64,000 nucleotides of DNA from Zoroaster sp. YZ-2022 (lineage: Eukaryota; Echinodermata; Asteroidea; Forcipulatida; Zoroasteridae), in the NCBI GenBank assembly GCA_029582265.1, contig CM055822.1, positions 40,631,067 through 40,695,066 on the forward strand, in the 5' to 3' direction. Positions 24,081 through 38,800 of the stretch are shown here, piece by piece. Under the pieces are notes generated by a model. It was given only the letters and a program-made list of their open reading frames with translations. It was not told where the DNA came from and ran no database searches. The stretch's first letter is position 1. Each line of letters begins with the position of its first letter. Made by a program: the position numbers and the translations under genes.

Positions 24081-25052
24081 GGTCATTCCGTGTCAAATCA
24101 CCAAAATTTTAACATCTCCCCTGGTGACCCCATCAGATTTGGCTGAAAACAATTGAAAACATAGCTTCATCCTTCAAACTCAGACAAACAAAATTTCAGA
24201 GCCAAATTCCAAGTGGATTGGGATTTACGGCCCTCCAAAAGGGGCGTGTCACCTCCCTTTTTGACAAATGCAAATGTTGCCTACACTTTTACACCAATTT
24301 CATTTGCTCATAAATACTAATTTGAAAAATATATGAATCTCAAAGTTGATTTATTGGGTGAACACTGCCTGTTCTCTTCATAAAAGGCATCAGAAATACT
24401 GTACCTGCATCACATCTTGAGATATTCTCACTCGAAAACCCTGCTTTAATTCTTCGACAAGTACTTAATTGGAATTTGGACCCCCCTATTCTTCACAAAT
24501 AATTTCAGAAATGTTATACAACACTACATTTGTATAATATAGCAACTGGTGTATCATATACAGCAAGCACATCAATTTTAAAGGGGCATATATGTGTTTA
24601 ATGGTGGGTCAAATATGGTCCGTAGAGAAAAGAATACTAAAAATCCCGTTTTTCTGACCCAGGGATGACCCCGTGGTCAGTTAAATTTTTGTATCAAATT
24701 TTAACAGTAGAAACATACATATGTAAACTCCATTTGTGCCAAATTAAAAGTGTTGTTCTCACCTCCTTTATATTTAATTGATTTTTTGAAATATCACCTC
24801 CAGCATAATTTGGCCCTGTAGGAATGCACACGTTGTTGCCTATGTGCAATGCATACTATTGTTGGAACAGAAAAAATGAAGTTATTTGCTTTCCCATGAA
24901 AGAGGGAATTAAAATGAATAATACTGTACCTACAGTTGACATTGATGACTGTGCTAAAACAAAATTAAACATGGCTTGGAAGGAGTGTCTGTAGTTGTGC
25001 CAGTTCTTCTGTTGGGAATTTGTAGTATCGGCCACCATGACCATGAGCAAGG
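24081..25052. repeat. Dispersed-repeat sequence beginning GGTCATTCCGTGTCAAATCACC
   Basis: The first part (GGTCATTCCGTGTCAAATC, then CCCCTGGTGACCCCATCAGATT) resembles the end of the repeat at 47430-47820. The remainder, to the start of the 31-bp satellite, shows no coding signal. Likely an old transposon fragment. Confidence 0.4.
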
Positions 25053-27607
25053 CAAGTAAATGAAGTCATCACCAAGCGCTGATCAAGTAAATGAAGTCAT
25101 CACCAAGCGCTGGTCAAGTAAATGAAGTCATCATCAAGCGCTGATCAAGTAAATGAAGTCATCATCAAGCGCTGATCAAGTAAATGAAGTCATCATCAAC
25201 CGCTGATCAAGTAAATGAAGTCATCATCAAGCGCTGATCAAGTGAATGAAGTCATCATCAAGCGCTGATCAAGTAAATGAAGTCATCATCAAGCGCTGAT
25301 CAAGTAAATGAAGTCATCATCAAGCGCTGTTCAAGTAAATGAAGTCATCATCAAGCGCTGATCAAGTAAATTAAGTCACATCAAGCGCTGATCAAGTAAA
25401 TGAAGTCATCATCAAGCGCTGATCAAGTAAATGAAGTCATCATCAAGCGCTGATCAAGTAAATGAAGTCATCATCAAGTGCTGATCAAGTAAATGAAGTC
25501 ATCATCAAGTGCTGATCAAGAAAATGAAGTCATCATCAAGCGCTGATCAAGTAAATGAAGTCATCATCAACCGCTGATCAAGTAAATGAAGTCATCATCA
25601 AGCGCTGATCAAGAAAATGAAGTCATCATCAAGCGCTGATCAAGTAAATGAAGTCACCATCAAGCGCTGATCAAGTAAATGAAGTCACATCAAGCGCTGA
25701 TCAAGTAAATGAAGTCATCATCAAGCGCTGATCAAGTAAATGAAGTCATCATCAAGCGCTGATCAAGTAAATGAAGTCATCATCAAGTGCTGATCAAGTA
25801 AATGAAGTCATCATCAAGTGCTGATCAAGTAAATGAAGTCATCATCAAGCGCTGATCAAGTAAATGAAGTCATCATGCGCTGATCAAGTAAATGAAGTCA
25901 TCATCAAGTGCTGATCAAGTAAATGAAGTCATCATCAAGCGCTGATCAAGTAAATGAAGTCATCATCAAGCGCTGATCAAGTAAATGAAGTCATCATCAA
26001 GCGCTGATCAAGTAAATGAAGTCATCATCAAGCGCTGATCAAGTAAATGAAGTCATCATCAAGCGCTGATCAAGTAAATGAAGTCATCATCAAGCGCTGA
26101 TCAAGTAAATGAAGTCATCATCAAGCGCTGATCAAGTAAATGAAGTCATCAAGCGCTGATCAATGAAGTCATCATCAAGCGCTGATCAAGTAAATGAAGT
26201 CATCATCAAGCGCTGATCAAGTAAATGAAGTCATCATCAAGCGCTGATCAAGTAAATGAAGTCATCATCAAGCGCTGATCAAGTAAATGAAGTCATCATC
26301 AAGCGCTGATCAAGTAAATGAAGTCATCATCAACCGCTGATCAAGTAAATGAAGTCATCATCAAGCGCTGATCAAGTAAATGAAGTCATCATCAAGCGCT
26401 GATCAAGTAAATGAAGTCATCATCAAGCGCTGATCAAGTAAATGAAGTCATCATCAAGCGCTGATCAAGTAAATGAAGTCATCATCAAGCGCTGATCAAG
26501 TAAATGAAGTCATCATCAAGCGCTGATCAAGTAAATGAAGTCATCATCAAGCGCTGATCAAGTAAATGAAGTCATCATCAAGCGCTGATCAAGTAAATGA
26601 AGTCATCATCAACCGCTGATCAAGTAAATGAAGTCATCATCAAAGCGCTGATCAAGTAAATGAAGTCATCATCAAGCGCTGATCAAGTAAATGAAGTCAT
26701 CATCAAGCGCTGATCAAGTAAATGAAGTCATCATCAAGCGCTGATCAAGTAAATGAAGTCATCATCAAGCGCTGATCAAGTAAATGAAGTCATCATCAAG
26801 CGCTGATCAAGTAAATGAAGTCATCATCAAGCGCTGATCAAGTAAATGAAGTCATCATCAAGCGCTGATCAAGTAAATGAAGTCATCATCAAGCGCTGAT
26901 CAAGTAAATGAAGTCATCATCAAGCGCTGATCAAGTAAATGAAGTCATCATCAAGCGCTGATCAAGTAAATGAAGTCATCATCGCTGATCAAGTAAATGA
27001 AGTCATCATCAACCGCCTGATCAAGTAAAGTAAGTCATCATCAAGCGCTGATCAAGTAAATGAAGTCATCATCAAGCGCTGATCAAATAAATGAAGTCAT
27101 CATCAAGCGCTGATCAAGTAAATGAAGTCATCATCAAGCGCGATCGTAAGTCAAGTAAATGAAGTCACATCGCTGGATCGAAATGAAGTCATCATCAAGC
27201 GCTGATCAAGTAAATGAAGTCATCATCAAGCGCTGATCAAGTAAATGTCATCATCAAGCGCTGATCAAGTAAATGAAGTCATCATCAAGCGCTGATCAAG
27301 TAAATGAAGTCACATCAAGCGCTGATCAAGTAAATGAAGTCATCATCAAGCGCTGATCAAGTAAATGAAGTCATCATCAAGCGCTGATCAAGTAAATGAA
27401 GTCATCATCAAGCGCTGATCAAGTAAATGAAGTCACATCAAGCGCTGATCAAGTAAATGAAGTCATCATCAAGCGCTGATCAAGTAAATGAAGTCATCAT
27501 CAAGCGCTGATCAAGTAAATGAAGTCATCATCAAGCGCTGATCAAGTAAATGAAGTCATCATCAAGTGCTGATCAAGTAAATGAAGTCATCATCAAGCGC
27601 TGATCAA
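25053..27607. repeat. 31-bp satellite array, about 80 units
   Basis: Unit AAGTAAATGAAGTCATCATC plus AAGCGCTGATC, repeated over about 2.55 kb. Variants include CATC-deletions (near 25376, 25687, 27311), AAGTGCTG and AACCGCTG forms, and a disturbed stretch at 27140-27190. Each unit carries the palindromes AGCGCT and TGATCA. No coding potential (TAA in the unit). Confidence 0.95.
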
Positions 27608-29712
27608 GAACTGCTGAGCATCATAAACTTGAAAACTCTCATATTCAGAGATGCAACTGGGTGTTGAAAAAAAATCTGAAAAAGGTGGGGGTGGGGGTAT
27701 CTTAGCCCCCTGCGGGATCTTGATGCACCCCCAACTCCCAGAAGCCCCAAGATTTTGACGTTTTACAGGATAAATGAATAAAATCTTTGAATGGAAAAAT
27801 TGCATTACTTTAATAAACATTTTGTAAAGAAGATCAGCCACAATAAAATTATATTTGAAGTGCATACTGACTCCTTATGTCCAATCCCTTTAATTGACTG
27901 GATATGCGAAAATGCATGCATAAGCAAGCCCACAAAATAAATAAATAAAACAATTAAAAAAATCTTTGTTTTGGGTCCAATTATTAATTACCATAATAAC
28001 ATACATAACCCAACCATTATGTCTGAACTAGTACGAGTAGTAAAGAGAGCAAGATATATCAATTAAAATAATTCAACTACATTTTTTTTTCTGGGGGAAA
28101 AGTCCATGTGTCGGGATTTGGAGCCGTGTGTGTGGGGATTTGGGGCCGACGCTACAATTCATTACTGTGTGTCACACCAGGCCAGCAGATTTGAAGTTTT
28201 TGCTGAAAATTTTGACTGAAATTTGAGCAGCGCTGCAGTTCCCTTTGCACATACACAACGCATTTGATCGTCCCCATCGCAAATTCTGGTGGGGCTGCTG
28301 AGCGAAATAACGCCAGGCCGCCGGCTGAAAATTCATGTCCTGAATTTTGGGTTGTGTGTTAGCGATGTACCGTACACCGCGACCAGGGCGCCAGCAGCAC
28401 TAACAACCCTGCTTGGCATGCGGGGCCGAGACGCAGCGGTAATGGATAAAATTGTGACAAAGAAGGCTCAGTGAAATTATGACAAAGCTAGACACATCAT
28501 TAAGCTAGACTATTAACTGATCTTCCGAAGTAGTAATCCATGCATCTAATGTTAGATCTACATTCCACAATTCACAAAAAGAAAAAAAAACGCAAACATC
28601 GCCGACAGGAATTAGTTCTGCGCGTGCGTAAGATAGCCTCTTGAAGTTTCTCGTAGGTCATAAGTAAATGTTTAACTCTATCTCCAGCCGTAAAATACGC
28701 TAACCATAGCTGGAAAATGTGCTTTTACGAGAGAAAGTGCGTACTGGCGACTGGTCGAAGAGGTTAAAATTGTGCTCACGATACAAGACAGGATTATTAT
28801 TTTTAGACAACACCGTTTTCAGATTTGTATTTATTTAAACACATCAAACTTGAAAGCACAAATCGGGAAAAAATCTGATATTTTTGATCGGATTTATACA
28901 CATAACAATTTAAAAGTCGGAAATCCGATTAAAATCTGAAAAGTTGCATCTCTGCATATTTCATACATGTACATGTACACATGTAAGAGAGCGCCTAGAA
29001 CCAACACATTTCCGGGCCATTAAACGGGCCCAGGAGCCCCGGAAGCTCGGTCGAGCTGGATTAAAAACTGAATAAACCATTTATATTTGTGTTTTGTTTT
29101 TACTGCAAAAACATTATGATATATCTCACTCGGTGATTGACACCATCATGGAAAATGCATAGTTGCCAACTGCTACAATTTAGGCGTTATTTGTGATATC
29201 TTCCTTGTATTGATTTTTATTATTTATTTTTGTGGTAATTTGCCACTGTTTTAGTCGAGACCACAAAGTCTGAGACCGAGACATAGTGGTCCGAGACCGA
29301 AACTGAGATCCAACAGTCCTAGGAGGGAGTCAGAGACTTTTATGTACGAGACCGAGACCTCTTGTGTAAATTACATAGTGAAAGATGAAGATGATTCAAA
29401 CTACATGTTAAACAAACTATTATTGACATTATTCACTTTACGCATCTTTGTAATATGATTATAAACATCTTTAAACCTAAAAAAAAGCACATTATATGTT
29501 ATTTTAATTATATATTATGAAAACTCATATCTCCTGAAGTAACTCTTGTCTATTAACAACTTTAGGTGATGACGTCATCACATATGATGCACACTCGAAC
29601 ACCCCGAGTTTGTTTTCTACAAACTCAATACCTCTAATTACGTTTATTATTTTATGATTTATTAGTCTTATACAATAATTGTATTCTCTCCAAATTAATT
29701 CCTTTGTTGCAG
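27608..29712. other. Non-coding, partly GC-rich stretch
   Basis: No Ku80 exon could be recognised here although 5' exons are expected upstream of 29713. 28090-28460 is relatively GC-rich with no convincing ORF. 29250-29350 has an irregular GAGACCGAGAC-type tandem motif. TGATGACGTCATCA occurs at 29568-29581. Confidence 0.4.
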
Positions 29713-29873
29713 TAATAATTTATCTCATTTTTATTGTGAAGGTAAAAAAGAGCACTCAGAAGACTTGGAAGTCCACTTACATAAAGGGAAAGAGTACACT
29801 GAAAAGACAATACGGTCCCAACATCTTAACCATGATGAAGAAACAGAGGTAGAAACACACGAAATAGTTGAAG
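29713..29873 (+). CDS. XRCC5: XRCC5 exon a (core domain)
   Basis: Acceptor TTTGTTGCAG; donor AAG/GTATAC. Reads EYTEKTIRSQHLNHDEETEV and then ETHEIVE, aligning with the Ku80 segment just before the conserved GxRYGxxIxP motif. Ends in phase 1. The 5' border is the least certain part. Confidence 0.7.
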
Positions 29874-32800
29874 GTATACATTTTCCAGACATGCTTATAT
29901 GAATTTTAAAAAATAATAAAATGAAACAAACCAAACATATTTCTTATATTTTGGTGTGAGACTCCAATGATTAGAGTGTCACACCCCCAATGTTTGCTAA
30001 GGTGTAGTGACCTTGACACCAAGATTCCAATTAGGTAATTGAACTCAAGTATTAATATACGTGTGTAAGTTACGATCAAGTTAAGTAAAACAAAAAAGGC
30101 ACACCAAACAAATAATTATCCTGTGTTTAATTAGTGTTCATAGAGCTACTTATCCATTATTGGTGTGTTGAAACTTAACTTCATGTAGGAGAGTCTTAAA
30201 AATCACTAGTGCAAACACTATTGAGGGAATCAGAGTTAATCGCCTGGTCTTTACTGCAGGAATGACCCGTTTTGCGTGTGGCCACGGGTGATCAAGGACT
30301 GAGCTAACTCTTTCCCAGAAACCGTTTACACTAGAACTGAGCAAAAAGCGCATGTGAACCATTATGTCCTGTCCCCAAACCAGTCATTGTTTCGGTAAAG
30401 ACCCAAATTGTTATGACCACTATGATTAATCCTATTCAATTAATAGTCCGGTGGAAAATGACACAACATAATGCTACTCTCTTCTTTCAATACCATTATT
30501 TAAAAAAACATTCAAGACAAACAATATTACAACCCAGGAGGGATCCCTATACAATTATAATTTCAAATTAAATTTCCCTCAGATACAGTCATTCCTTGTG
30601 TCTGTTAATAATTCTCTGAACAGTTCACAATATTTAGTTAACAGTTCATAAAATTAAGCAATTCATAAATATTATTAAAGTTCATAGACAAATGCCTTAA
30701 CTGATGAACTATGTATTGTTGGATATATAATGTTTTGTGTACATACATGTATTCTTACCAAGGAGGGCACACTCTTTAAGAATCTTCCTGATAACACCTT
30801 CTCAGAGTTGGGCAAAAAAATATTCAAACATGATACAGCTAAAAAATGATCTTGTAAACTTGACTTTACTTTTCATAAAAATTTAATTTAGTTGAAATTA
30901 TTTTGTCACTGGTGGAACCTTCGCGTGGCCTATAACTGATAAAACACTTTCAAAACAGCTAGCACATGATGCTCCTACATGTACAGTACTATGTCCTTCT
31001 CTGGTTTTGATAAGTTTCATCATGTTTCATGCAATCATATTAACATTTTTGGGGGCAGTTATGAATAGTCTTTAATAACATCAATTTTATTCAGGTCATC
31101 GCTATGGTAATGACATTATACCCATCTCAGAAGAAGATAAAGTTAATATGGGTTACAAACCTCCTGGTAAACTCATGCAAGTCCTTGGCTTCACAAAACA
31201 AGAAAATGTAAGTATATATGTCTTAATGTCTTGGCATGATTACATTTATTTAATCAGGGAAAATACATTCAAATTATTAATTCATTTGAAAATGTATAAA
31301 TGTAGGTTTCTCTGATCCATATGTCATGGCTGTCAAAGTAATTCAGCTATGACAGTGTTGACATTGGCATGAAGTTTGGTCTGGAGAAATGTACTGTGAT
31401 GACCATGAAGATGGGTAAAAGGGTACATTCAGATGGAATTGCTTTACCAGATGGCACACAATTGAGGGCATTGGGTGAAGAAGAAAGTTATAAGTATCTT
31501 GGAGTGCTTGAAGCAGATCACGTACTGCACGAGGAATCCAAAGAGAGGCATCAGGCTTCAGAAAGAGTATACATGTATAAGACGAGTGAAGAAGTATTTG
31601 AAATCCAAGCTGAATGGAGGTAATATGTTAAATAAATAAAGACTGTTGCGGTGACACTATGTAGAATTCTCGTTTGAGTGGTAAATAGTTCTGAAAAGAG
31701 CTGGTCTACATCACTCTACTTACCTGTAGAGCGAATACTACATTTGCATAATCCCTATGCCGGCAGGCAATATTGCTAAGAATTTACACACACACACACA
31801 CAGACACACACATACAATAGCGCCCTCCGCTGTCCTACCCACAATGCCCTGCGACATGCACACCACGTTGGCGTCCTCTTTTTCTCTTAGCCACAAGACA
31901 GGTAACACGTAATTGTCTAGGCTCTCTAGAAATTTCGTTTTTGCTTGAGAATTTTTCAATAAAAAGTGAAATAAAGTTTTTAATCACGTAGAGTTGTTTG
32001 GTGTTTCCTTTGGATCTCCAGAGTCATGAATAGTTATAAGAAGTTGGGGAGGACCGAGTCTGTCGCTACCGGGGGTACCTCCATTCCCCCGGGACAACTC
32101 GGGCCCTCGGGGTCCTGCGCCGGTGACGGTCCGTCGCCGCGTCAGCAGTCCCCCATTCGGCACCCGCAGCCGCTGTCGGCTGCGGGAGCTGGCGGCCCCG
32201 CTGACCGGGTAGGGGACACCTCCCGTTCCCTTTCCCCGGCCAGTGCCCGCGGGGCCTCCCAACCGAAGGATAAACGCCCTGGCAAGGCCAAGTTAACGTC
32301 CAGTGCCGGGGCCGTTCCCAAGAAGGGGCGTTCGGCCAAGCGTGGCTCCGTTCCGGAGCTCACCGTGCCCACCCCAGACCTGTACACGGGGCAGCTGCAG
32401 CCCGAGGGACTCCCCCTCCATGGTGCAGCTCGCCCGGTCCCTACCGGCACCGTGACGGAAACATCGGTAGCCAAGGACGGTCTGCTGTACGGTCAATCCG
32501 ACCGGGCGGCTCCCGCTTTCGCTTCGGCACTGGGGGCGCTGTCAGCGGGTCAGGGCCCCGATGGCGTTGGGCAGTCGGCCCGGGGTTCCTCCGGGCTAAC
32601 ACATTACGAGGGCCATGCCTCATCCTCGGGGTTCACCCGTTGTTCAGGCATCCCCGTGTCCCAGGTATCGTCTGAAATTTCTTCAGCGACAACCCGGGGC
32701 CGTACGCCCAAAAAGAAGTCCAAGAAGAGCCGTCGAGCCCGCCGCTCGTCTAGCTCTAGTGGATCGTCGGGTCGTTCGCACCGTAGCAAACGCCGGAGAC

Positions 32801-35800
32801 GCAACGACCCGCTTTCAAGGGCTGAATTTTTGGAAGCTTTCCAATCCCTCGCGGCCTCGCTCTCTGGTCGGCCTGGGGGTTCGGAACTCGGCCCTCCTGA
32901 CTCGGCCAGCCATGCTCCACAGCCCGTACCCACTGGCCTACTCGGCCATGGTTGGGTGACCCCGGCCCAGAAGGGATTACCGCACACGGTTAGCGGTGCC
33001 CCGGCGTCCCCACCGGCCATTAGTTTGCATCCATCGGCGCCTATGGAGTCCGATCTGGACTCGTTATCGGCGCGACAAGTTGATATGGCTCCACCGGCGC
33101 TGACTGGTTCTCACTCGGAGACATCTCGAGCCCCTCGGTCGAATGCCTCAGCCGAGGATGAAGACGAGCTGACTCGCGTTCAACGGTTATCGATTTCCGA
33201 AACCGAATTACGCCTGGTCCAGAGGGACATGATACGGGTCCTGGGTCTCCCTCCTGCTGCAGAACCCACTCCGCCGGAGCGCGCACCATTCAAGACGAGA
33301 TCGGGCCCGACACCGGGGACTGCCGAAATTTTTCCCATAATGCCCTTGGATCGCGTTTGCGGACTAGCAATTGGAGTGCTTTCTCTACACGAGTGGACAA
33401 ATATTATCGTTTTCCTACCGAGGATTTCAATACATTTTTTGCGACTCCGACATTGCCTGATTCGGCGAAGGATAAACTCGCCGCGGACAGAGGGAGCGCA
33501 TCTTCCAAGCTTCCTTTCGCGGATAAGACCCGCGGTAAACTGGAAGAGGTCATGAAGAAATTAGACTCGTCTTCACGCTTTGGCATGCGGACGACGTCTT
33601 TCTTCCTGCCTCCTTTCGGAGTACTTAGCACTTGGCTGCGATGAGAACTCAACGGTCCCAGCCGACATGATGGTGGCGGCCCTACACTGCCTTGACCAAG
33701 GCTTACGCACAGTTCTTTATCAGTTTGCAAGGATCTCGACTTTGGCGACATCGACACGCCGTTCGAACGTGCTCGACGCACTGTTTCTCCCTTCCGAGGG
33801 CGCACGCAAGCGTCTGGATGCCCTTCCCCTCACGGGCCCAGACTTATTTGCGGGCAAATTTCAAGAATCTTTGGAAGCCGAGGCCAAGCGGCTCGAAGCC
33901 ACCGATAAGATTAACTTGAAGAAGCCTCAAGCCCCTACGCCCAAGGCCGCGGGCCGGCCCAAAAAGCAGACTTCGTTTGTGATCCTCCGACATCAACCTC
34001 AGAAATCTGCTCGTGGCAGTTTTCGTATCCGCGCCGATACAACTGGCGCACGCGTCTCACAAGCCCAAGCCTTCACCGGGCAGCAACAGCGACCCCGATC
34101 AAATCGTGGTGCCCGGGCAGCCTCTCCCCGATACCCCGGGGTGTGGCGCAAGTGACTTGCAGCTCTCCGAGCGGCCTCCCGCCGATGGACCTGTGGGAGG
34201 ACGCCCTCGGGAATTTCTGGGGTCCTGGGCTCGGATAACTTCCGACCGGTGGGTGCTTGAGACAATCAACTACGCGTACGCACTCGAGTTTTCGAGCACC
34301 CCCCCCCCGTCGGACATGCTCGTTCGTCCGACTCCGGTACCGTCCGACGCAACAAAGCGACGCTCTCTCGAGGGAGAGATCAACTCCCTCCTCCAAAAGC
34401 GTGCGATACGCGTCGCCCCCAGCCAAGCGGGCGCGGACGGGATTCATGTCAAGCTTCTTCTTGGTTCCCAAGAAGGAAGCCGGCGTAAGGCGATCGATTC
34501 TAAATCTGAAACCCTTGAACGAGTTTTATACGTCCGAAGCGCTTCCGCATGGAGACGCTAACGACCACACTGGATTCAATCGTCACATCCGTGTGGGCAG
34601 CAAGCCTCGACCTGAAGGACGCTTATTTACACGTACCGATCAGGTCGGAACACCGCAAATTCCTACGCTTCATGTACGACAATATCCTATACGAATTTGT
34701 AGTGCTCCCTTTCGGGCTGTCCACTTCACCCCGGGTGTTCACCCGGATCGTGAAGGCGATCGGGGCGGCGCTCCGGAAACGAGGTGTCATGATTTTCATG
34801 TACCTCGACGACTGGCTGGTTGTGGGCCGATCTCGCGAGGCGACGGAAGCAGCGCTCGGGCTAACATGGCGCCTCACGTCCGACCTCGGGTTCATTATAA
34901 ACGCCGAGAAATCCCACCCAGTCCCCTATCAGGTCCCCACCTTCCTGGGTGCGTCTCTTGACCTTCAGAGGGGGCTGGCCCGCCCCTCGGAGGACCGCGT
35001 GTCGAATCCAACTTCACCTGCTCTCGTTCTATCAACCACGTCGGCACCAGATAAGCCATCTAGTGCCCACTACTCCCTGGTTATTCCCCCACCTTCAGTG
35101 GTGGCTAGCCGAGGCCAACCTTACCCAGGGTCGCGCTTTCCGACCACCTCGACCGATGGTGACCATCACCACCGATGCGTCACTCTTCGGCTGGGAGGCG
35201 ACCTTGCACCCGCGTCAGGCGGCGGGCCTGTGGTGTCCAGAGCATCGCTCGTCCCATATAAACATTCTGGAAATGCTAGCGGTGTCCAACGCACTCCAAC
35301 ATTTCTGGACCGGCATTCTGGGGAGAGCGGTCCTGGTGCAATGCGACAATGCTACGGTGGTAGCGTACATCAATCACCAAGGGGGCACTCGGTCGGGTCG
35401 CCTTTGTGCGCTGGCATGGGATCTCATCCACTGGTGTATACGCCATGGGATCACACTGTCAGCAGTCCACCTCCCAGGCGAGGAGAACGTGACAGCCGAT
35501 GCTCTCTCCAGGGGCTGGATCGTCCCTACGGAGTGGTCGCTGCTCACGTAGGTGGCTCGGTCGCTCTTCCTCCTGATCGACCGGCCGCACGTGGACTTGT
35601 TTGCCTCCCGGGCAAACAGCCAACTACCGATTTATTGCGCGAGGAGACCAGACCCCAGCGCACGGCAAATCGAGCAGGAGAACTGCCGAGTCCTCCTCAT
35701 AGCCCCGTTCTGGCCCCGTCAGCCGTGGTTTCCCAGGCTAATCAATCTTCTGGTTCACCGCCCGGTGATCCTCGCACGGAGGGCAGATATCTTATACCAA

Positions 35801-38800
35801 CCCAGCTCTGGCATGCTTCATCCGGCTCCGGGGGATCTGCACCTGACCTGCTGGGTGCTGTCTCGCGATCTCTCCTCTCAGCAGGCCTTTCGCAACGAGC
35901 TGCAACGCTTGCGGCCCACTCTCGGAGGGCCTCAACCAGGAAGGTATATGGCAGCCGACTACATCATTTCTTTCGGTGGTGTAGGCAACGATCTCTGCAT
36001 CCCCCCACGGCTGTTTCACCGGTTTAAAAGGCGCCCTCTTTTGGTTGATATTAGTCAGCGCGCTTAATGATGTCTATGACGTCACCATGCATTTTATTTA
36101 TAAACATTCCTTTTCGCGTCAACCGTTATATAAAGTGGCCTTGTAAAAAGCGATAACCTGATTGGTTGATAGAAAGTTTTACATATGTAAATAGGTAAAA
36201 TTATTAAAAAATTGGTGATCTTCCGCCACCACCAAGCAGAAGTACGTTGGGGTGACGGAGTTAATGCTGGAGAAAGATACACGTGATGCATACAGCCCGC
36301 ATTGTGTCTGGACTGCTCTACATGTCGACGGACGATCACCAGACATTTTGTCTCATTTCTCATAAACAAAAGCCACAACGGACGCTAAAAACATGTCATC
36401 TTCTCACAAGATGATGTACTTCAGGAAAAATTAACAAGTAAGTGTAGGACATTTTGTTTTGGATGATTTAAAGCTATGAAAAGTTTGGCATTTTTTGTAA
36501 ACATTTCAACACCGTTTATACGTTTCACGTGCTTTCGCTTAGTACAACTTCGCCCCTTAATTCCAATGAAGAATAAGATGCTACGGGGCGAGATTTGTGG
36601 GGGCGAACTGTACACATGTTAAAAACTGGAGATTTTATCACATGTTTATTGACGTTGAAAGTCATGATTTTTATAGCTCTTGTTTGTTCCATTCTCTAAC
36701 GTACCGCAACATTTGGCTTCAATCCCCTACCACATCATTTGGTTTTGGTAGGCCCTAATATTACCTGACAAAAAAAGAGAGAGAAACAAACAGTACACAG
36801 CCCATACTGCCACAGATATTTCAAATATAATTTTGTAAAAGTTTGTTATAACTTTTTTATTTTTGTACATATGTATAACATACAGTATTATTAAAACGTA
36901 TACAATAAGCGTGTTAACTTTACCTAATTGTTAGAATGCTCCCCCCCCCCCCCCGTGAGTTATAAGTTGCAAGTTGTGTTCGATGTATTCCAGAATGTCA
37001 AAACATTACACCACGAATTTAGAAATACTTGTTTTATAACTATAATTTGAATTTGCATTGGTTTATTTTGTAGGTTTCAACGAATTACAGGATGTTCAAC
37101 TACTTGAGTGCTATTCATCCTTCAGATGACACAGTCTATGTTGGTTTGGTAGAGCGGTAAGTTTTGGTTGAAGTTATTGTATTTTAATTGAACAGCTCAA
37201 CTTTGGGTTATTATTAGCCCCATAATTAGTGCCATTCTGCCAATATTCTAGACTCTGTCTGACTCTTGGCCCTATGCCGATAAAAAACGGTACAATTTTT
37301 GCTTAAATTTTGCCCACAATGTTTACTTACATATGTTATGATGCTCGCCAGTAAAAAAGAAAATCGGTATTCCACTCACTTTTTGTTGTTGAAATTTATA
37401 GAGAATAGCTACTGCTTTACCGACATCAGCTGCCATGATAAGTACTGATGCTCATGCGCACCGATACCACACTATGACCTCATGCGACCTGCATTTTTCG
37501 TTATTGATGGTCGCGCAACTGAAAACTTGACCCGTGATCATAAAAAACAAAGTTTATAGTTAACGCTGAGGCATCTTTGATTAGTAGCCGAAGACACTGG
37601 CGATCATCAGAGTTCGACGATCATCATCACGTCGCCACCAGACTAGACCGTGCACATACTACAAACGTATAAACACACACAGATAACTAACTACACTGGG
37701 GCAAACTGACGTATCATCGCACATGCGCATGGCGGCTGATTCTCCACAAATGTTACCAAATCAATCAGGTGGAATGCCTTTGTTTTTGTACTGGCGAGCA
37801 TCATAGAATAGGTAAGTAAACATTGTGGGCAAAAACACTCGGTATACAGCTTGTGCATAGCTGTGGAACTCCCAGTGCGAGTCCTGTATGGGGGACTTTA
37901 TTTCTTCACGGGGGAATTTTGTGGAAACTTATGTACTGTTCCTGTGCAAATATTGCAAACTCTGTGGATGGCATGTAAAAATGAATATTGTGGAATTTGC
38001 AGGAAGATGATATTTACATTTTGCTTATCCTTTATTTATTTTCTATTTTTTTTTTTTTTTTTGGCAGGCTTGATGACTTTTGACCGCACTTCTGGTGCGG
38101 TACTGATGTGATGCCGCCTCATTATGGACATCAGTCGCTCCAGGTCATCCCGCATACCATTGACGATTCTCCCTGTGCGGTTAAACTCAGTGTGAATCAG
38201 CTCACCACCCTGCTCATTGAGTAAACCAATAATCGGGTTATTTGTCCAATGCCATCACATGCTGTACACACAACATTTAGATTGTCCAGTTGAACACTTA
38301 GCACTCTGGGACTTGAAGTGATGCTGCTATACTGTACATGTTGATTACATATTGGGCAGTTGATGTTTGGACTTAACGAATGCTTGAAACACTGTGTCAA
38401 ACATTGCGCACAGAAGTTATGTTGGCACGGTGTCTGAACTGATGGCTTTCCCAGTATACATAGACAAATACTACAAATGAAGAGTGACTGTTCCCACTGA
38501 TGACCACTGATTTCAAAACTAATGGGATATTCCAGATGTTGCGCATCACTTAATTGATGAAATATATTGTCATCGCTCAGTGAAAAGGGCAAAGTTTGTA
38601 TACAAGCTATTGTTGATTTAGGCCTACCATCCTTTGGTTTAGACTGCGGTCCTCCTCTAGACTGTTGCGTAAAAAGTTCACACACGAACCAAGTTCCAGT
38701 TCTTGTATGCTTTGGTCAATTTTGTTGGATTCGCTGTTTATCTTTGAGGCTCTGAACAGTATAAAATCGTTCTCCAGATTTACAGTATGTTAGTTTCTTG

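Noticed and set aside
25053..27607. CRISPR-like regular repeats
   Set aside because: Directly tandem 31-bp units without spacers, in a eukaryotic sequence: a satellite.
32142..33020. Minus-strand ORFs of 110-138 residues in the DIRS gag region
   Set aside because: GC-rich shadow frames opposite the gag-like coding sequence, without any recognised motif.
37074..37156. Exon-like segment with good AG and GTAAGT borders reading MFNYLSAIHPSDDTVYVGLVER, vaguely like the Ku80 segment encoded at 42914
   Set aside because: It ends in phase 2 whereas the next Ku80 exon starts in phase 0. Exons at 31095 and 42914 already join perfectly, and the segment lies inside the inserted transposon (36006-40252).
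37308..37834. CACAATG heptamer at both ends of the MITE, like Transib/RSS heptamers
   Set aside because: The inverted repeat continues outward through TTTTGCC on both sides, so the heptamer is internal and not the terminus.
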